Positions 24,801 to 38,740 of a stretch of DNA of 59,786 bases are shown one piece after another. Location: NCBI RefSeq assembly GCF_000003605.2, contig NW_003155017.1:1-59786 (forward strand), in the 5' to 3' direction. This DNA is from Saccoglossus kowalevskii (taxonomy: Eukaryota > Hemichordata > Enteropneusta > Harrimaniidae). Below the pieces are notes generated by a model. The model did not search any database and was not told the origin of the DNA. It was given only the letters and a program-made list of their open reading frames with translations. Position 1 is the stretch's first letter; each line of letters starts with the position of its first letter. The translations under genes were made by a program, and so were the position numbers.

Positions 24801-26300
24801 GGATATCAAGATAAGAAACACAAGTTTTGTTTTAGGTCTTAGTGACCTCCACAGTGGATATCAAGATAAGAAACACAAGTTTTGTTTTAGACCTTAGTGA
24901 CCTCCACAGTGGATATCAAGATCAGAAACACAAGTTTTGTTTTAGGCCTTAGTGACCTCCACAGTGGATATCAAGATAAGAAACACAAGTTTTGTTTTAA
25001 GCCTTAGTGATCACCACAGTGGATATCAAGATAAGAAACACAAGTTTTGTTTTAGGCCTTAGTGACCACCACAGTGGATATCAAGATAAGAAACACAAGT
25101 TTTGTTTTAGGCCTTAGTGACCACCACAGTGGATATCAAGATAAGAAACACAAGTTTTGTTTTAGGTCTTAGTGACCTCCAATGTGGATATCAAGATAAG
25201 AAACACAAGTTTTGTTTTAGGCCTTAGTGACCTCCACAGTGGATATCAAGATCAGAAACACAAGTTTTGTTTTAGGCCTTAGTGACCTCCACAGTGGATA
25301 TCAAGATAAGAAACACAAGTTTTGTTTTAGGCATTAGTGATCACCACAGTGGATATCAAGATAAGAAACACAAATATTGTTTTAGGTCTTAGTGACCTCC
25401 ACAGTGGATATCAAGATAAGAAACACAAGTTTTGTTTTAGGCTTCAGTGACCACCACAGTGGATATCAAGATAAGAAACACAAGTTTTGTTTTAGGCCTT
25501 AGTGACCTCCACAGTGGATATCAAGATCAGAAACACAAGTTTTGTTTTAGGCCTTAGTGACCTCCACAGTGGATATCAAGATAAGAAACACAAGTATTGT
25601 TTTAAGCCTTAGTGATCACCACAGTGGATATCAAGATAAGAAACACAAGTTTTGTTTTAGGCCTTAGTGACCACCACAGTGGATATCAAGATAAGAAACA
25701 CAAGTTTTGTTTTAGGCCTTAGTGACCACCACAGTGGATATCAAGATAAGAAACACAAGTTTTGTTTTAGGTCTTAGTGACCTCCACAGTGGATATCAAG
25801 ATAAGAAACACAAGTTTTGTTTTAGGCCTTAGTGACCACCACAGTGGATATCAAGATAAGAAACACAAGTTTTGTTTTAGGTCTTAGTGACCTCCACAGT
25901 GGATATCAAGATAAGAAACACAAGTTTTGTTTTAGGCATTAGTGACCTCCACAGTGGATATCAAGATCAGAAACACAAGTTTTGTTTTAGGCCTTAGTGA
26001 CCTCCACAGTGGATATCAAGATAAGAAACACAAGTTTTGTTTTAGGCCTTAGTGACCACCACAGTGGATATCAAGATAAGAAACACAAGTTTTGTTTTAA
26101 GCCTTAGTGATCACCACAGTGGATATCAAGATAAGAAACACAAGTTTTGTTTTAGGCCTTAGTGACCACCACAGTGGATATCAAGATAAGAAACACAAGT
26201 TTTGTTTTAGGCCTTAGTGACCACCACAGTGGATATCAAGATAAGAAACACAAGTTTTGTTTTAGGTCTTAGTGACCACCACAGTGGATATCAAGATAAG
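24800..26300 (+). repeat. CCTCC-class satellite domain
   Basis: GACCTCC units with TCAGA and AAGCC members occur in the order used at the left end of the array. Private changes include CTCCAATGTGG near 25,180 and CAAATATTG near 25,371. TTAGTTACC near 24,787 recurs near 54,477, and TAGACCTTAGTGACCTCC near 24,890 recurs near 7,790, linking this domain to two others. Only satellite DNA is present. Confidence 0.78.
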
Positions 26301-28020
26301 AAACACAAGTTTTATTTTAGACCTTAGTGACCACCACAGTGGATAGCAAGATAAGAAACACAAGTTTTATTTTAGGTCTTAGTGACCACCACAGTGGATA
26401 TCAAGATAAGAAACACAAGTTTTGTTTTAGGCCTTAGTGACCACCACAGTGGATATCAAGATAAGAAACACAAGTTTTATTTTAGACCTTAGTGACCACC
26501 ACAGTGGATATCAAAATAAGAAACACAAGTTTTATTTTAGGTCTTAGTGACCACCACAGTGGATATCAAGATAAGAAACACAAGTTTTATTTTAGACCTT
26601 AGTGACCACCACAGTGGATATCAAGATAAGAAACACAAGTTTTATTTTAGGTCTTAGTGACCACCACAGTGGATATCAAGATAAGAAACACAAGTTTTAT
26701 TTTAGGCCTTAGTGACCACCACAGTGGATATCAAGATAAGAAACACAAGTTTTGTTTTAGGCCTTAGTGACCACCACAGTGGATATCAAGATAAGAAACA
26801 CAAGTTTTATTTTAGACCTTAGTGACCACCACAGTGGATATCAAGATATGAAACACAAGTTTTATTTTAGGTCTTAGTGACCACCACAGTGGATATCAAG
26901 ATATGAAACACAAGTTTTGTTTTAGGCCTTAGTGACCACCACAGTGGATATCAAGCTACGAAACACGAGTTTTGTTTTAGGCCTTAGTGACCACCACAGT
27001 GGATATCAAGATGGGAAACACAAGTTTTGTTTTAGGCCTTAGTGACCACCACAGTGGATATCAAGATAAGAAACACAAGTTTTATTTTAGGTCTTAGTGA
27101 CCACCACAGTGGATATCAAGATATGAAACACAAGATTTATTTTAGGTCTTAGTGACCACCACAGTGGATATCAAGATAAGAAACACAAGTTTTGTTTTAG
27201 GCCTTAGTGACCACCACAGTGGATATCAAGATAAGAAACACAAGTTTTGTTTTAGGCCTTAGTGATCACCACAGTGGATATCAAGATAAGAAACACAAGT
27301 TTTGTTTTAGGCCTCAGTGACCACCACAGTGGATATCAAGATAAGAAACACAAGTTTTATTTTAGGTCTTAGTGACCACCACAGTGGATATCAAGATAAG
27401 AAACACAAGTTTTGTTTTGGGCCTTAGTAACCACCACAGTGGATATCAAGATATGAAACACAAGTTTTGTTTTAGGCCTTAGTGACCACCACAGTGGATA
27501 TCAAGATATGAAACACAAGTTTTGTTTTAGGCCTTATTGACCACCACAGTGGATATCAAGATACGAAACACGAGTTTTGTTTTAGGCCTTAGTGACCACC
27601 ACAGTGGACATCAAGATAAGAAACACAAGTTTTATTTTAGGCCTTAGTGACCACCACAGTGGATATCAAGATACGAAACACGAGTTTTGTTTTAGGCCTT
27701 AGTGACCACCACAGTGGATATCAAGATGGGAAACACAAGTTTTGTTTTAGGCCTTAGTGACCACCACAGTGGATATCAAGATAAGAAACACAAGTTTTAT
27801 TTTAGGTCTTAGTGACCACCACAGTGGATATCAAGATATGAAACACAAGTTTTATTTTAGGTCTTAGTGACCACCACAGTGGATATCAAGATAAGAAACA
27901 CAAGTTTTGTTTTATGCCTTAGTGACCACCACAGTGGATATCAAGATAAGAAACACAAGTTTTGTTTTAGGCCTTAGTGATCACCACAGTGGATATCAAG
28001 ATAAGAAACACAGTTTTGTT
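26300..28020 (+). repeat. Mixed satellite with TTATTGACC/TACGA module
   Basis: Consensus and ATTTT units with GACC boundaries are followed by TATGA, CAAGCTACGA (near 26,954), TGGGA, TTTTGGGCC/TTAGTAACC (27,416), CTTATTGACC (near 27,533), TACGA and GGACATC (near 27,608). CAAGCTACGA is rare, being seen again only near 38,660 and 58,784. A GTTTTATGCC boundary near 27,914 recurs near 48,748 and 57,873. Two bases are lost near 28,010-28,021. Confidence 0.78.
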
Positions 28021-31000
28021 TGGGCCTTAGTGACCACCACAGTGGATATCAAGATATGAAACACAAGTTTTATTTTAGGCCTTAGTGACCACCACAGTGG
28101 ATATCAAGATAAGAAACACAAGTTTTATTTTAGGTCTTAGTGACCACCACAGTGGATATCAAGATAAGAAACACAAGTTTTATTTTAGGTCTTAGTGACC
28201 ACCACAGTGGATATCAAGATAAGAAACACAAGTTTTATTATAGGTCTTAGTGACCACCACAGTGGATATCAAGATAAGAAACACAAGTTTTATTTTAGGC
28301 CTTAGTGACCACCACAGTGGATATCAAGATAAGAAACACAAGTTTTATTTTAGGCCTTAGTGACCACCACAGTGGATATCAAGATAAGAAACACAAGTTT
28401 TATTTTAGGCCTTAGTGACCACCACAGTGGATATCAAGATAAGAAACACAAGTTTTATTTTAGGCCTTAGTGACCACCACAGTGGATATCAAGATAAGAA
28501 ACACAAGTTTTGTTTTAGGTCTTAGTGACCACCACAGTGGATATCAAGATATGAAACACAAGTTTTATTTTAGGCCTTAGTGACCACCACAGTGGATATC
28601 AAGATATGGAACACAAGTTTTATTTTAGGCCTTAGTGACCACCACAGTGGATATCAAGATAAGAAACACAAGTTTTATTTTAGGCCTTAGTGACCACCAC
28701 AGTGGATATCAAGATATGAAACACAAGTTTTATTTTAGGTCTTAGTGACCACCACAGTGGATATCAAGATATGGAACACAAGTTTTATTTTAGGCCTTAG
28801 TGACCACCACAGTGGATATCAAGATAAGAAACACAAGTTTTATTTTAGGCCTTAGTGACCACCACAGTGGATATCAAGATATGAAACACAAGTTTTATTT
28901 TAGGTCTTAGTGACCACCACAGTGGATATTAAGATAAGAAACACAAGTTTTGTTTTAGGCCTTAGTGACCACCACAGTGGATATCAAGATGGGAAACACG
29001 AGTTTTGTTTTAGGCCTTAGTGACCACCACAGTGGATATCAAGATAAGAAACACAAGTTTTATTTTAGGTCTTAGTGACCACCACAGTGGATATCAAGAT
29101 ATGAAACACAAGTTTTTATTTTAGGCCTTAGTGACCACCACAGTGGATATCAAGATATGAAACACAAGTTTTGTTTTAGGCCTTAGTGACCTCCACAGTG
29201 GATATCAAGATAAGAAACACAAGTTTTATTTTAGGTCTTAGTGACCACCACAGTGGATATCAAGATATGGAACACAAGTTTTGTTTTAGTCTTAGTGACC
29301 ACCACAGTGGATATCAAGATATGAAACACAAGTTTTATTTAGGCTTAGTGACCACCACAGTGGATATCAAGATATGAAACACAAGTTTTATTTTAGGTCT
29401 TAGTGACCACCACAGTGGATATCAAGATAAGAAACACAACTTTGGTTTTAGGTCTTAGTGACCACCACAGTGGATATCAAGATAAGAAACACAAGTTTTA
29501 TTTTAGGCCTTAGTGACCACCACAGTGGATATCAAGATAAGAAACACAAGTTTTATTTTAGGCCTTAGTGACCACCACAGTGGATATCAAGATAAGAAAC
29601 ACAAGTTTTATTTTAGGTCTTAGTGACCACCACAGTGGATATCAAGATAAGAAACACAAGTTTTATTTTAGGCCATAGTGACCACCACAGTGGATATCAA
29701 GATATGAAACACAAGTTTTGTTTTAGGCCTTAGTGACCACCACAGTGGATATCAAGATTAGAAACACAAGTTTTATTTTAGGCCTTAGTGACCACCACAG
29801 TGGATATCAAGATATGAAACACAAGTTTTATTTTAGGTCTTAGTGACCACCACAGTGGATATCAAGATATGAAACACAAGTTTTATTTTAGGCCTTAGTG
29901 ACCACCACAGTGGATATCAAGATAAGAAACACAAGTTTTATTTTAGGTCTTAGTGACCACCACAGTGGATATCAAGATAAGAAACACAAGTTTTATTTTA
30001 GGTCTTAGTGACCACCACAGTGGATATCAAGATAAGAAACACAAGTTTTATTTTAGGTCTTAGTGACCACCACAGTGGATATCAAGATAAGAAACACAAG
30101 TTTTATTTTAGGCCTTATAGTGACCACCACAATGGATATCAAGATAAGAAACACAAGTTTTATTTTAGGCCTTAGTGACCACCACAGTGGATATCAAGAT
30201 AAGAAACACAAGTTTTATTTTAGGCCTTAGTGACCACCACAGTGGATATCAAGATAAGAAACACAAGTTTTGTTTTAGGTCTTAGTGACCACCACAGTGG
30301 ATATCAAGATATGAAACACAAGTTTTATTTTAGGCCTTAGTGACCACCACAGTGGATATCAAGATAAGAAACACAAGTTTTATTTTAGGTCTTAGTGACC
30401 ACCACAGTGGATATCAAGATAAGAAACACAAGTTTTATTTTAGGCCTTAGTGACCACCACAGTGGATATCAAGATAAGAAACACAAGTTTTATTTTAGGC
30501 CTTAGTGACCACCACAGTGGATATCAAGATATGGAACACAAGTTTTATTTTAGGCCTTAGTGACCACCACAGTGGATATCAAGATAAGAAACACAAGTTT
30601 TATTTTAGGCCTTAGTGACCACCACAGTGGATATCAAGATATGAAACACAAGTTTTATTTTAGGTCTTAGTGACCACCACAGTGGATATCAAAATATGGA
30701 ACACAAGTTTTATTTTAGGCCTTAGTGACCACCACAGTGGATATCAAGATGGGAAACACAAGTTTTGTTTTAGGTCTTAGTGATCACCACAGTGGATATC
30801 AAGATATGAAACACGAGTTTTGTTTTAGGCCTTAGTGACCACCACAGTGGATATCAAGATAAGAAACACAAGTTTTATTTTAGGTCTTAGTGACCACCAC
30901 AGTGGATATCAAGATAAGAAACACAAGTTTTATTTTAGGCCTTAGTGACCACCACAGTGGATATCAAGATGGGAAACACAAGTTTTGTTTTAGGTCTTAG

Positions 31001-31200
31001 TGATCACCACAGTGGATATCAAGATGGGAAACACAAGTTTTGTTTTAGGCCTTAGTGACCACCACAGTGGATATCAAGATATGGAACACGAGTTTTGTTT
31101 TAGGCCTTAGTGACCACCACAGTGGATATCAAGATAAGAAACACAAGTTTTATTTTAGGCCTTAGTGACCACCACAGTGAATATCAAGATAAGAAACACA
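28020..31200 (+). repeat. ATTTT-class satellite domain
   Basis: Most units carry G44>A (GTTTTATTTT), often as long runs differing only in GGCC or GGTC boundaries, with TATGA and TATGGAAC members. Single-base indels cluster at 29,115-29,345. The segment 29,671-30,660 has a near-exact copy 13,409 bp to the right. TGGGA with GATCACC appears from 30,740 to 31,070. The low variety makes this domain look recently expanded. Confidence 0.82.
29671..30660 (+). repeat. Segment duplicated at 43,080-44,069, offset exactly 13,409 bp
   Basis: Three markers fall at the same 13,409-bp offset: GGCCATAGTG (29,671 and 43,080), the 3-bp insertion TTATAGTGACC (30,115 and 43,524) and ATGGAACACA (30,531 and 43,940). 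The insertion is private to these two copies. A related run near 46,900-47,660 has the same unit order but lacks it, so the insertion happened before the 30 kb and 43 kb copies separated and after they split from the 47 kb relative. Single changes distinguish the pair, for example GGCC versus GGCA just before TTATAG. Confidence 0.85.
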
Positions 31201-34200
31201 AGTTTTGTTTTAGGCCTTAGTGACCACCACAGTGGATATCAAGATTAGAAACACAAGTTTTATTTTAGGCCTTAGTGACCACCACAGTGGATATCAAGAT
31301 AAGAAACACAAGTTTTGTTTTAGGCCTTAGTGACCACCACAGTGGATATCAAGATGGGAAACACAAGTTTTGTTTTAGGTCTTAGTGACCACCACAGTGG
31401 ATATCAAAATAAGAAACACAAGTTTTGTTTTAGGCCTTAGTGACCACCACAGTGGATATCAAGATATGAAACACAAGTTTTATTTAGGCCAAAGTGACCA
31501 CCACAGTGGATATCAAGATATGAAACACGAGTTTTGTTTTAGGCTTTAGTGACCACCACAGTGGATATCAAGATAAGAAATACAAGTTTTATTTTAGGTC
31601 TTAGTGACCACCACAGTGGATATCAAGATATGAAACACAAGTTTTATTTTAGGCCTTAGTGACCACCACAGTGGATATCAAGATGGGAAACACAAGTTTT
31701 GTTTTAGGTCTTAGTGACCACCACAGTGGATATCAAGATAAGGAACACAAGTTTTGTTTTAGGCCTTAGTGACCACCACAGTGGATATCAAGATATGAAA
31801 CACAAGTTTTATTTTAGGCCTTAGTGACCACCACAGTGGATATCAAGATAAGAAACACAAGTTTTATTTTAGGTGTTAGTGACCACCACAGTGGATATCA
31901 AGATATGAAACACAAGTTTTATTTTAGGCCTTAGTGACCACCACAGTGGATATCAAGATAAGAAACACAAGTTTTATTTTAGGCCTTAGTGACCACCACA
32001 GTGGATATCAAGATAAGAAACACAAGTTTTGTTTTAGGCCTTAGTGACCACCACAGTGGATATCAAGATATGAAACACAAGTTTTATTTTAGGCCTTAGT
32101 GACCACCACAGTGGATATCAAGATATGAAACACGAGTTTTGTTTTAGGCCTTAGTGACCACCACAGTGGATATCAAGATAAGAAACACAAGTTTTATTTT
32201 AGGTCTTAGTGACCACCACAGTGGATATCAAGATAAGAAACACAAGTTTTGTTTTAGGCCTTAGTGACCACCACAGTGGATATCAAGATTAGAAACACGA
32301 GTTTTGTTTTAGGCCTTAGTGACCACCACAGTGGATATCAAGATAAGAAACACAAGTTTTGTTTTAGGCCTTAGTGACCACCACAGTGGATATCAAGATA
32401 TGAAACACAAGTTTTGTTTTAGGCTTAGTGACCACCACAGTGGATATCAAGATATGAAACACAAGTTTTGTTTTAGGCTTAGTGACCACCACAGTGGATA
32501 TCAAGATACGAAACACGAGTTTTGTTTTAGGCCTTAGTGACCACCACAGTGGATATCAAGATAAGAAACACAAGTTTTGTTTTAGGCCTTAGTGACCACC
32601 ACAGTGGATATGAAGATAAGAAACACAAGTTTTATTTTAGGCCTTAGTGACCACCACAGTAGATATCAAGATAAGAAACACAAGTTTTATTTTAGGTCTT
32701 AGTGATCACCACAGTGGATATCAAGATAAGAAACACAAATTTTGTTTTAGGTCTTAGTGACCACCACAGTGGATATCATGATAAGAAACACAAGTTTTGT
32801 TTTAGGCCTTAGTGATCACCACAGTGGATATCAAGATAAGAAACACAAATTTTGTTTTAGGTCTTAGTGACCACCACAGTGGATATCAAGATAAGAAACA
32901 CAAGTTTTATTTTAGACCTTAGTGACCACCACAGTGGATATCAAGATAAGAAACACAAGTTTTATTTTAGGCCTTAGTGACCACCACAGTGGATATCAAG
33001 ATACGAAACACGAGTTTTGTTTTAGGCCTTAGTGACCACCACAGTGGATATCAAGATGGGAAACACAAGTTTTGTTTTAGGCCTTAGTGACCACCACAGT
33101 GGATATCAAGATAAGAAACACAAGTTTTATTTTAGGTCTTAGTGACCACCACAGTGGATATCAAGATATGAAACACAAGTTTTATTTTAGGTCTTAGTGA
33201 CCACCACAGTGGATATCAAGATAAGAAACACAAGTTTTGTTTTAGGCCTTAGTGACCACCACAGTGGATATCAAGATAAGAAACACAAGTTTTGTTTTAG
33301 GTCTTAGTGACCTCCACAGTGGATATCAAGATAAGAAACACAAGTTTTGTTTTAGGCCTTAGTGACCTCCACAGTGGATATCAAGATCAGAAACACAAGT
33401 TTTATTTTAGGTCTTAGTGACCACCACAGTGGATATCAAGATATGAAACACTAGTTTTATTTTAGGTCTTAGTGACCACCACAGTGGATATCAAGATAAG
33501 AAACACAAGTTTTGTTTTAGGCCTTAGTGACCACCACAGTGGATATCAAGATAAGAAACACAAGTTTTATTTTAGACCTTAGTGACCACCACAGTGGATA
33601 TCAAGATAAGAAACACAAGTTTTATTTTAGGTCTTAGTGACCACCACAGTGGATATCAAGATATGAAACACAAGTTTTATTTTAGGTCTTAGTGACCACC
33701 ACAGTGGATATCAAGATATGAAACACAAGTTTTGTTTTAGGCCTTAGTGACCACCACAGTGGATATCAAGATACGAAACACGAGTTTTGTTTTAGGCCTT
33801 AGTGACCACCACAGTGGATATCAAGATGGGAAACACAAGTTTTGTTTTAGGCCTTAGTGACCACCACAGTGGATATCAAGATAAGAAACACAAGTTTTAT
33901 TTTAGACCTTAGTGACCACCACAGTGGATATCAAGATAAGAAACACAAGTTTTATTTTAGGTCTTAGTGACCACCACAGTGGATATCAAGATAAGAAACA
34001 CAATTTTTGTTTAGGCCTTAGTGACCACCACAGTGGATATCAAGATAAGAAACACAAGTTTTATTTTAGACCTTAGTGACCACCACAGTGGATATCAAGA
34101 TAAGAAACACAAGTTTTATTTTAGGTCTTAGTGACCACCACAGTGGATATCAAGATATGAAACACAAGTTTTATTTTAGGTCTTAGTGACCACCACAGTG

Positions 34201-36600
34201 GATATCAAGATATGAAACACAAGTTTTGTTTCAGGCCTTAGTGACCACCACAGTGGATATCAAGATACGAAACACGAGTTTTGTTTTAGGCCTTAGTGAC
34301 CACCACAGTGGATATCAAGATGGGAAACACAAGTTTTGTTTTAGGCCTTAGTGACCACCACAGTGGATATCAAGATAAGAAACACAAGTTTTATTTTAGG
34401 TCTTAGTGACCACCACAGTGGATATCAAGATATGAAACACAAGTTTTATTTTAGGTCTTAGTGACCACCACAGTGGATATCAAGATAAGAAACACAAGTT
34501 TTGTTTTAGGCCTTAATGACCACCACAGTGGATATCAAGATAAGAAACACAAGTTTTGTTTTAGGTCTTAGAGACCTCCACAGTGGATATCAAGATAAGA
34601 AACACAAGTTTTGTTTTAGGCCTTAGTGACCTCCACAGTGGATATCAAGATCAGAAACACAAGTTTTATTTTAGGTCTTAGTGACCACCACAGTGGATAT
34701 CAAGATATGAAACACTAGTTTTATTTTAGGTCTTAGTGACCACCACAGTGGATATCAAGATAAGAAACACAAGTTTTGTTTTAGGCCTTAGTGACCACCA
34801 CAGTGGATATCAAGATAAGAAACACAAGTTTTGTTTTAGCCTTAGTGACCACCACAGTGGATATCAAGATAGAAACACAAGTTTTGTTTTAGGTCTTAGT
34901 GACCTCACAGTGGATATCAAGATAAGAAACACAAGTTTTGTTTAGGCTTAGTGACCTCCACAGTGGATATCAAGATCAGAAACACAAGTTTTGTTTTAGG
35001 ACTTAGTGACCTCCACAGTGGATATCAAGATAAGAAACACAAGTTTTGTTTTTAGGCATTAGTGATCACCACAGTGGATATCAAGATAAGAAACACAAAT
35101 ATTGTTTTAGGTCTTAGTGACCTCCACAGTGGATATCAAGATAAGAAACACAAGTTTTGTTTTAGGCTTCAGTGACCACCACAGTGGATATCAAGATAAG
35201 AAACACAAGTTTTGTTTTGGGCCTTAGTAACCACCACAGTGGATATCAAGATATGAAACACAAGTTTTGTTTTAGGCCTTAGTGACCACCACAGTGGATA
35301 TCAAGATGGGAAACACAAGTTTTGTTTTAGGCCTTAGTGACCACCACAGTGGATATCAAGATAAGAAACACAAGTTTTATTTTAGGTCTTAGTGACCACC
35401 ACAGTGGATATCAAGATATGAAACACAAGTTTTATTTTAGGTCTTAGTGACCACCACAGTGGATATCAAGATAAGAAACACAAGTTTTCTTTTAGGCCTT
35501 AGTGACCACCACAGTGGATATCAAGATAAGAAACACAAGTTTTGTTTTAGGCCTTAGTGACCACCACAGTGGATATCAAGATAAGAAACACAAGTTTTGT
35601 TTTAGGTCTTAGTGACCTCCACAGTGGATATCAAGATAAGAAACACAAGTTTTGTTTTAGGCCTTAGTGACCTCCACAGTGGATATCAAGATCAGAAACA
35701 CAAGTTTTATTTTAGGTCTTAGTGACCACCACAGTGGATATCAAGATATGAAACACAAGTTTTATTTTAGGTCTTAGTGACCACCACAGTGGATATCAAG
35801 ATATGAAACACAAGTTTTGTTTTAGGCCTTAGTGACCACCACAGTGGATATCAAGATACGAAACACGAGTTTTGTTTTAGGCCTTAGTGACCACCACAGT
35901 GGATATCAAGATGGGAAACACAAGTTTTGTTTTAGGCCTTAGTGACCACCACAATGGATATCAAGATAAGAAACACAAGTTTTGTTTTAGGCCTTAGTGA
36001 CCACCACAGTGGATATGAAGATAAGAAACACAAGTTTTATTTTAGGCCTTAGTGACCACCACAGTAGATATCAAGATAAGAAACACAAGTTTTATTTTAG
36101 GTCTTAGTGATCACCACAGTGGATATCAAGATAAGAAACACAAATTTTGTTTTAGGTCTTAGTGACCACCACAGTGGATATCATGATAAGAAACACAAGT
36201 TTTGTTTTAGGCCTTAGTGATCACCACAGTGGATATCAAGATAAGAAACACAAATTTTGTTTTAGGTCTTAGTGACCACCACAGTGGATATCAAGATAAG
36301 AAACACAAGTTTTATTTTAGACCTTAGTGACCACCACAGTGGATATCAAGATAAGAAACACAAGTTTTATTTTAGGTCTTAGTGACCACCACAGTGGATA
36401 TCAAGATATGAAACACAAGTTTTATTTTAGGTCTTAGTGACCACCACAGTGGATATCAAGATATGAAACACAAGTTTTGTTTTAGGCCTTAGTGACCACC
36501 ACAGTGGATATCAAGATACGAAACACGAGTTTTGTTTTAGGCCTTAGTGACCACCACAGTGGATATCAAGATGGGAAACACAAGTTTTGTTTTAGGCCTT
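31200..36600 (+). repeat. Mixed satellite with two copies of the GATATGAAG module
   Basis: Units of all classes occur. The module GATATGAAG, CAGTAGATATC, CACAAATTTT, ATCATGATAAG, CACAAATTTT starts near 32,604 and again near 36,009, about 3,405 bp apart (62 units less 5 bp of small deletions). Between them lie TACGA/TGGGA units, CACTAGTT near 33,450 and 34,713, and CCTCC/TCAGA units. Single-base deletions cluster at 32,421-32,480 and 34,838-34,945, with one extra T near 35,048; those shifts create short open frames with no coding meaning. Confidence 0.78.
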
Positions 36601-38740
36601 AGTGACCACCACAGTGGATATCAAGATAAGAAACACAAGTTTTATTTTAGGTCTTAGTGACCACCACAGTGGATATCAAGATATGATACACAAGTTTTAT
36701 TTTAGGTCTTAGTGACCACCACAGTGGATATCAAGATAAGAAACACAAGTTTTGTTTTAGGCCTTAGTGACCACCACAGTGGATATCAAGATAAGAAACA
36801 CAAGTTTTGTTTTAGGCCTTAGTGATCACCACAGTGGATATCAAGATAAGAAACACAAGTTTTGTTTTAGGCCTCAGTGACCACCACAGTGGATATCAAG
36901 ATAAGAAACACAAGTTTTATTTTAGGTCTTAGTGACCACCACAGTGGATATCAAGATAAGAAACACAAGTTTTGTTTTGGGCCTTAGTAACCACCACAGT
37001 GGATATCAAGATATGAAACACAAGTTTTGTTTTAGGCCTTAGTGACCACCACAGTGGATATCAAGATATGAAACACAAGTTTTGTTTTAGGCCTTATTGA
37101 CCACCACAGTGGATATCAAGATACGAAACACGAGTTTTGTTTTAGGCCTTAGTGACCACCACAGTGGACATCAAGATAAAAAACACAAGTTTTATTTTAG
37201 GCCTTAGTGACCACCACAGTGGATATCAAGATAAGAAACACAAGTTTTGTTTTAGGCCTTAGTGACCACCACAGTGGACATCAAGATAAGAAACACAAGT
37301 TTTGTTTTAGGCCTTAGTGACCACCACAGTGGATATCAAGAAAAGAACCACAAGTTTTATTTTAGGCCTTAGTGACCACCACAGTGGATATCAAGATAAG
37401 AAACACAAGTTTTGTTTTAGGCCTTAGTGACCACCACAGTGGATATCAAGATAAGAAACACAAGTTTTGTTTTAGGCCTTAGCGATCACCACAGTGGATA
37501 TCAAGATAAGAAACACAAGTTTTATTTTAGGTCTTAGTGACCACCACAGTGGATATCAAGATAAGAAACACAAGTTTTGTTTTAGGTCTTAGTGATCACC
37601 ACAGTGGATTTAAAGATAAGAAACACAAGTTTTGTTTTGGGCCTTAGTAACCACCACAGTGGATATCAAGATATGAAACACAAGTTTTGTTTTAGGCCTT
37701 AGTGACCACCACAGTGGATATCAAGATATGAAACACAAGTTTTGTTTTAGGCCTTAGTGACCACCACAGTGGATATCAAGATACGAAACACGAGTTTTGT
37801 TTTAGGCCTTAGTGACCACCACAGTGGATATCAAGATGGGAAACACAAGTTTTGTTTTAGGCCTTAGTGACCACCACAGTGGATATCAAGATATGAAACA
37901 CAAGTTTTATTTTAGGCCTTAGTGACCACCACAGTGGATATCAAGATATGAAACACAAGTTTTGTTTTAGGCCTTATTGACCACCACAGTGGATATCAAG
38001 ATACGAAACACGAGTTTTGTTTTAGGCCTTAGTGACCACCACAGTGGACATCATGATAAGAAACACAAGTTTTATTTTAGGCCTTAGTGACCACCACAGT
38101 GGATATCAAGATAAGAAACACAAGTTTTGTTTTAGGCCTTAGTGACCACCACAGTGGACATCAAGATAAGAAACACAAATTTTGTTTTAGGCCTTAGTGA
38201 CCACCACAGTGGATATCAGGAAAAGAACCACAAGTTTTATTTTAGGCCTTAGTGACCACCACAGTGGATATCAAGATAAGAAACACAAGTTTTGTTTTAG
38301 GCCTTAGTGACCACCACAGTGGATATCAAGATAAGAAACACAAGATTTGTTTTAGGCCTTAGCGATCACCACAGTGGATATCAAGATAAGAAACACAAAT
38401 TTTGTTTTAGGTCTTAGTGACCACCACAGTGGATATCAAGATAAGAAACACAAGTTTTATTTTAGACCTTAGTGACCACCACAGTGGATATCAAGATAAG
38501 AAACACAAGTTTTATTTTAGGTCTTAGTGACCACCACAGTGGATATCAAGATATGAAACACAAGTTTTATTTTAGGTCTTAGTGACCACCACAGTGGATA
38601 TCAAGATATGAAACACAAGTTTTGTTTTAGGCCTTAGTGACCACCACAGTGGATATCAAGCTACGAAACACGAGTTTTGTTTTAGGCCTTAGTGACCACC
38701 ACAGTGGATATCAAGATGGGAAACACAAGTTTTGTTTTAG
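36600..38740 (+). repeat. TTATTGACC / GGACATC / AAAAGAACC module domain
   Basis: The module order is TTTTGGGCC; TTAGTAACC/TATGA; TATGA; CTTATTGACC/TACGA; GGACATC; consensus; GGACATC; AAAAGAACC/ATTTT; two consensus units; AGCGATCACC. It appears from about 36,974 and again, modified, from about 37,900. It also occurs at about 14,546-15,070, 48,856-49,370 and 57,969-58,490. The second copy carries ATCAGGAAAAG (38,215), CAAGATTTG (38,342) and CAAGCTACGA (38,657), and these three tie 38,090-38,740 to 58,210-58,860. Confidence 0.8.
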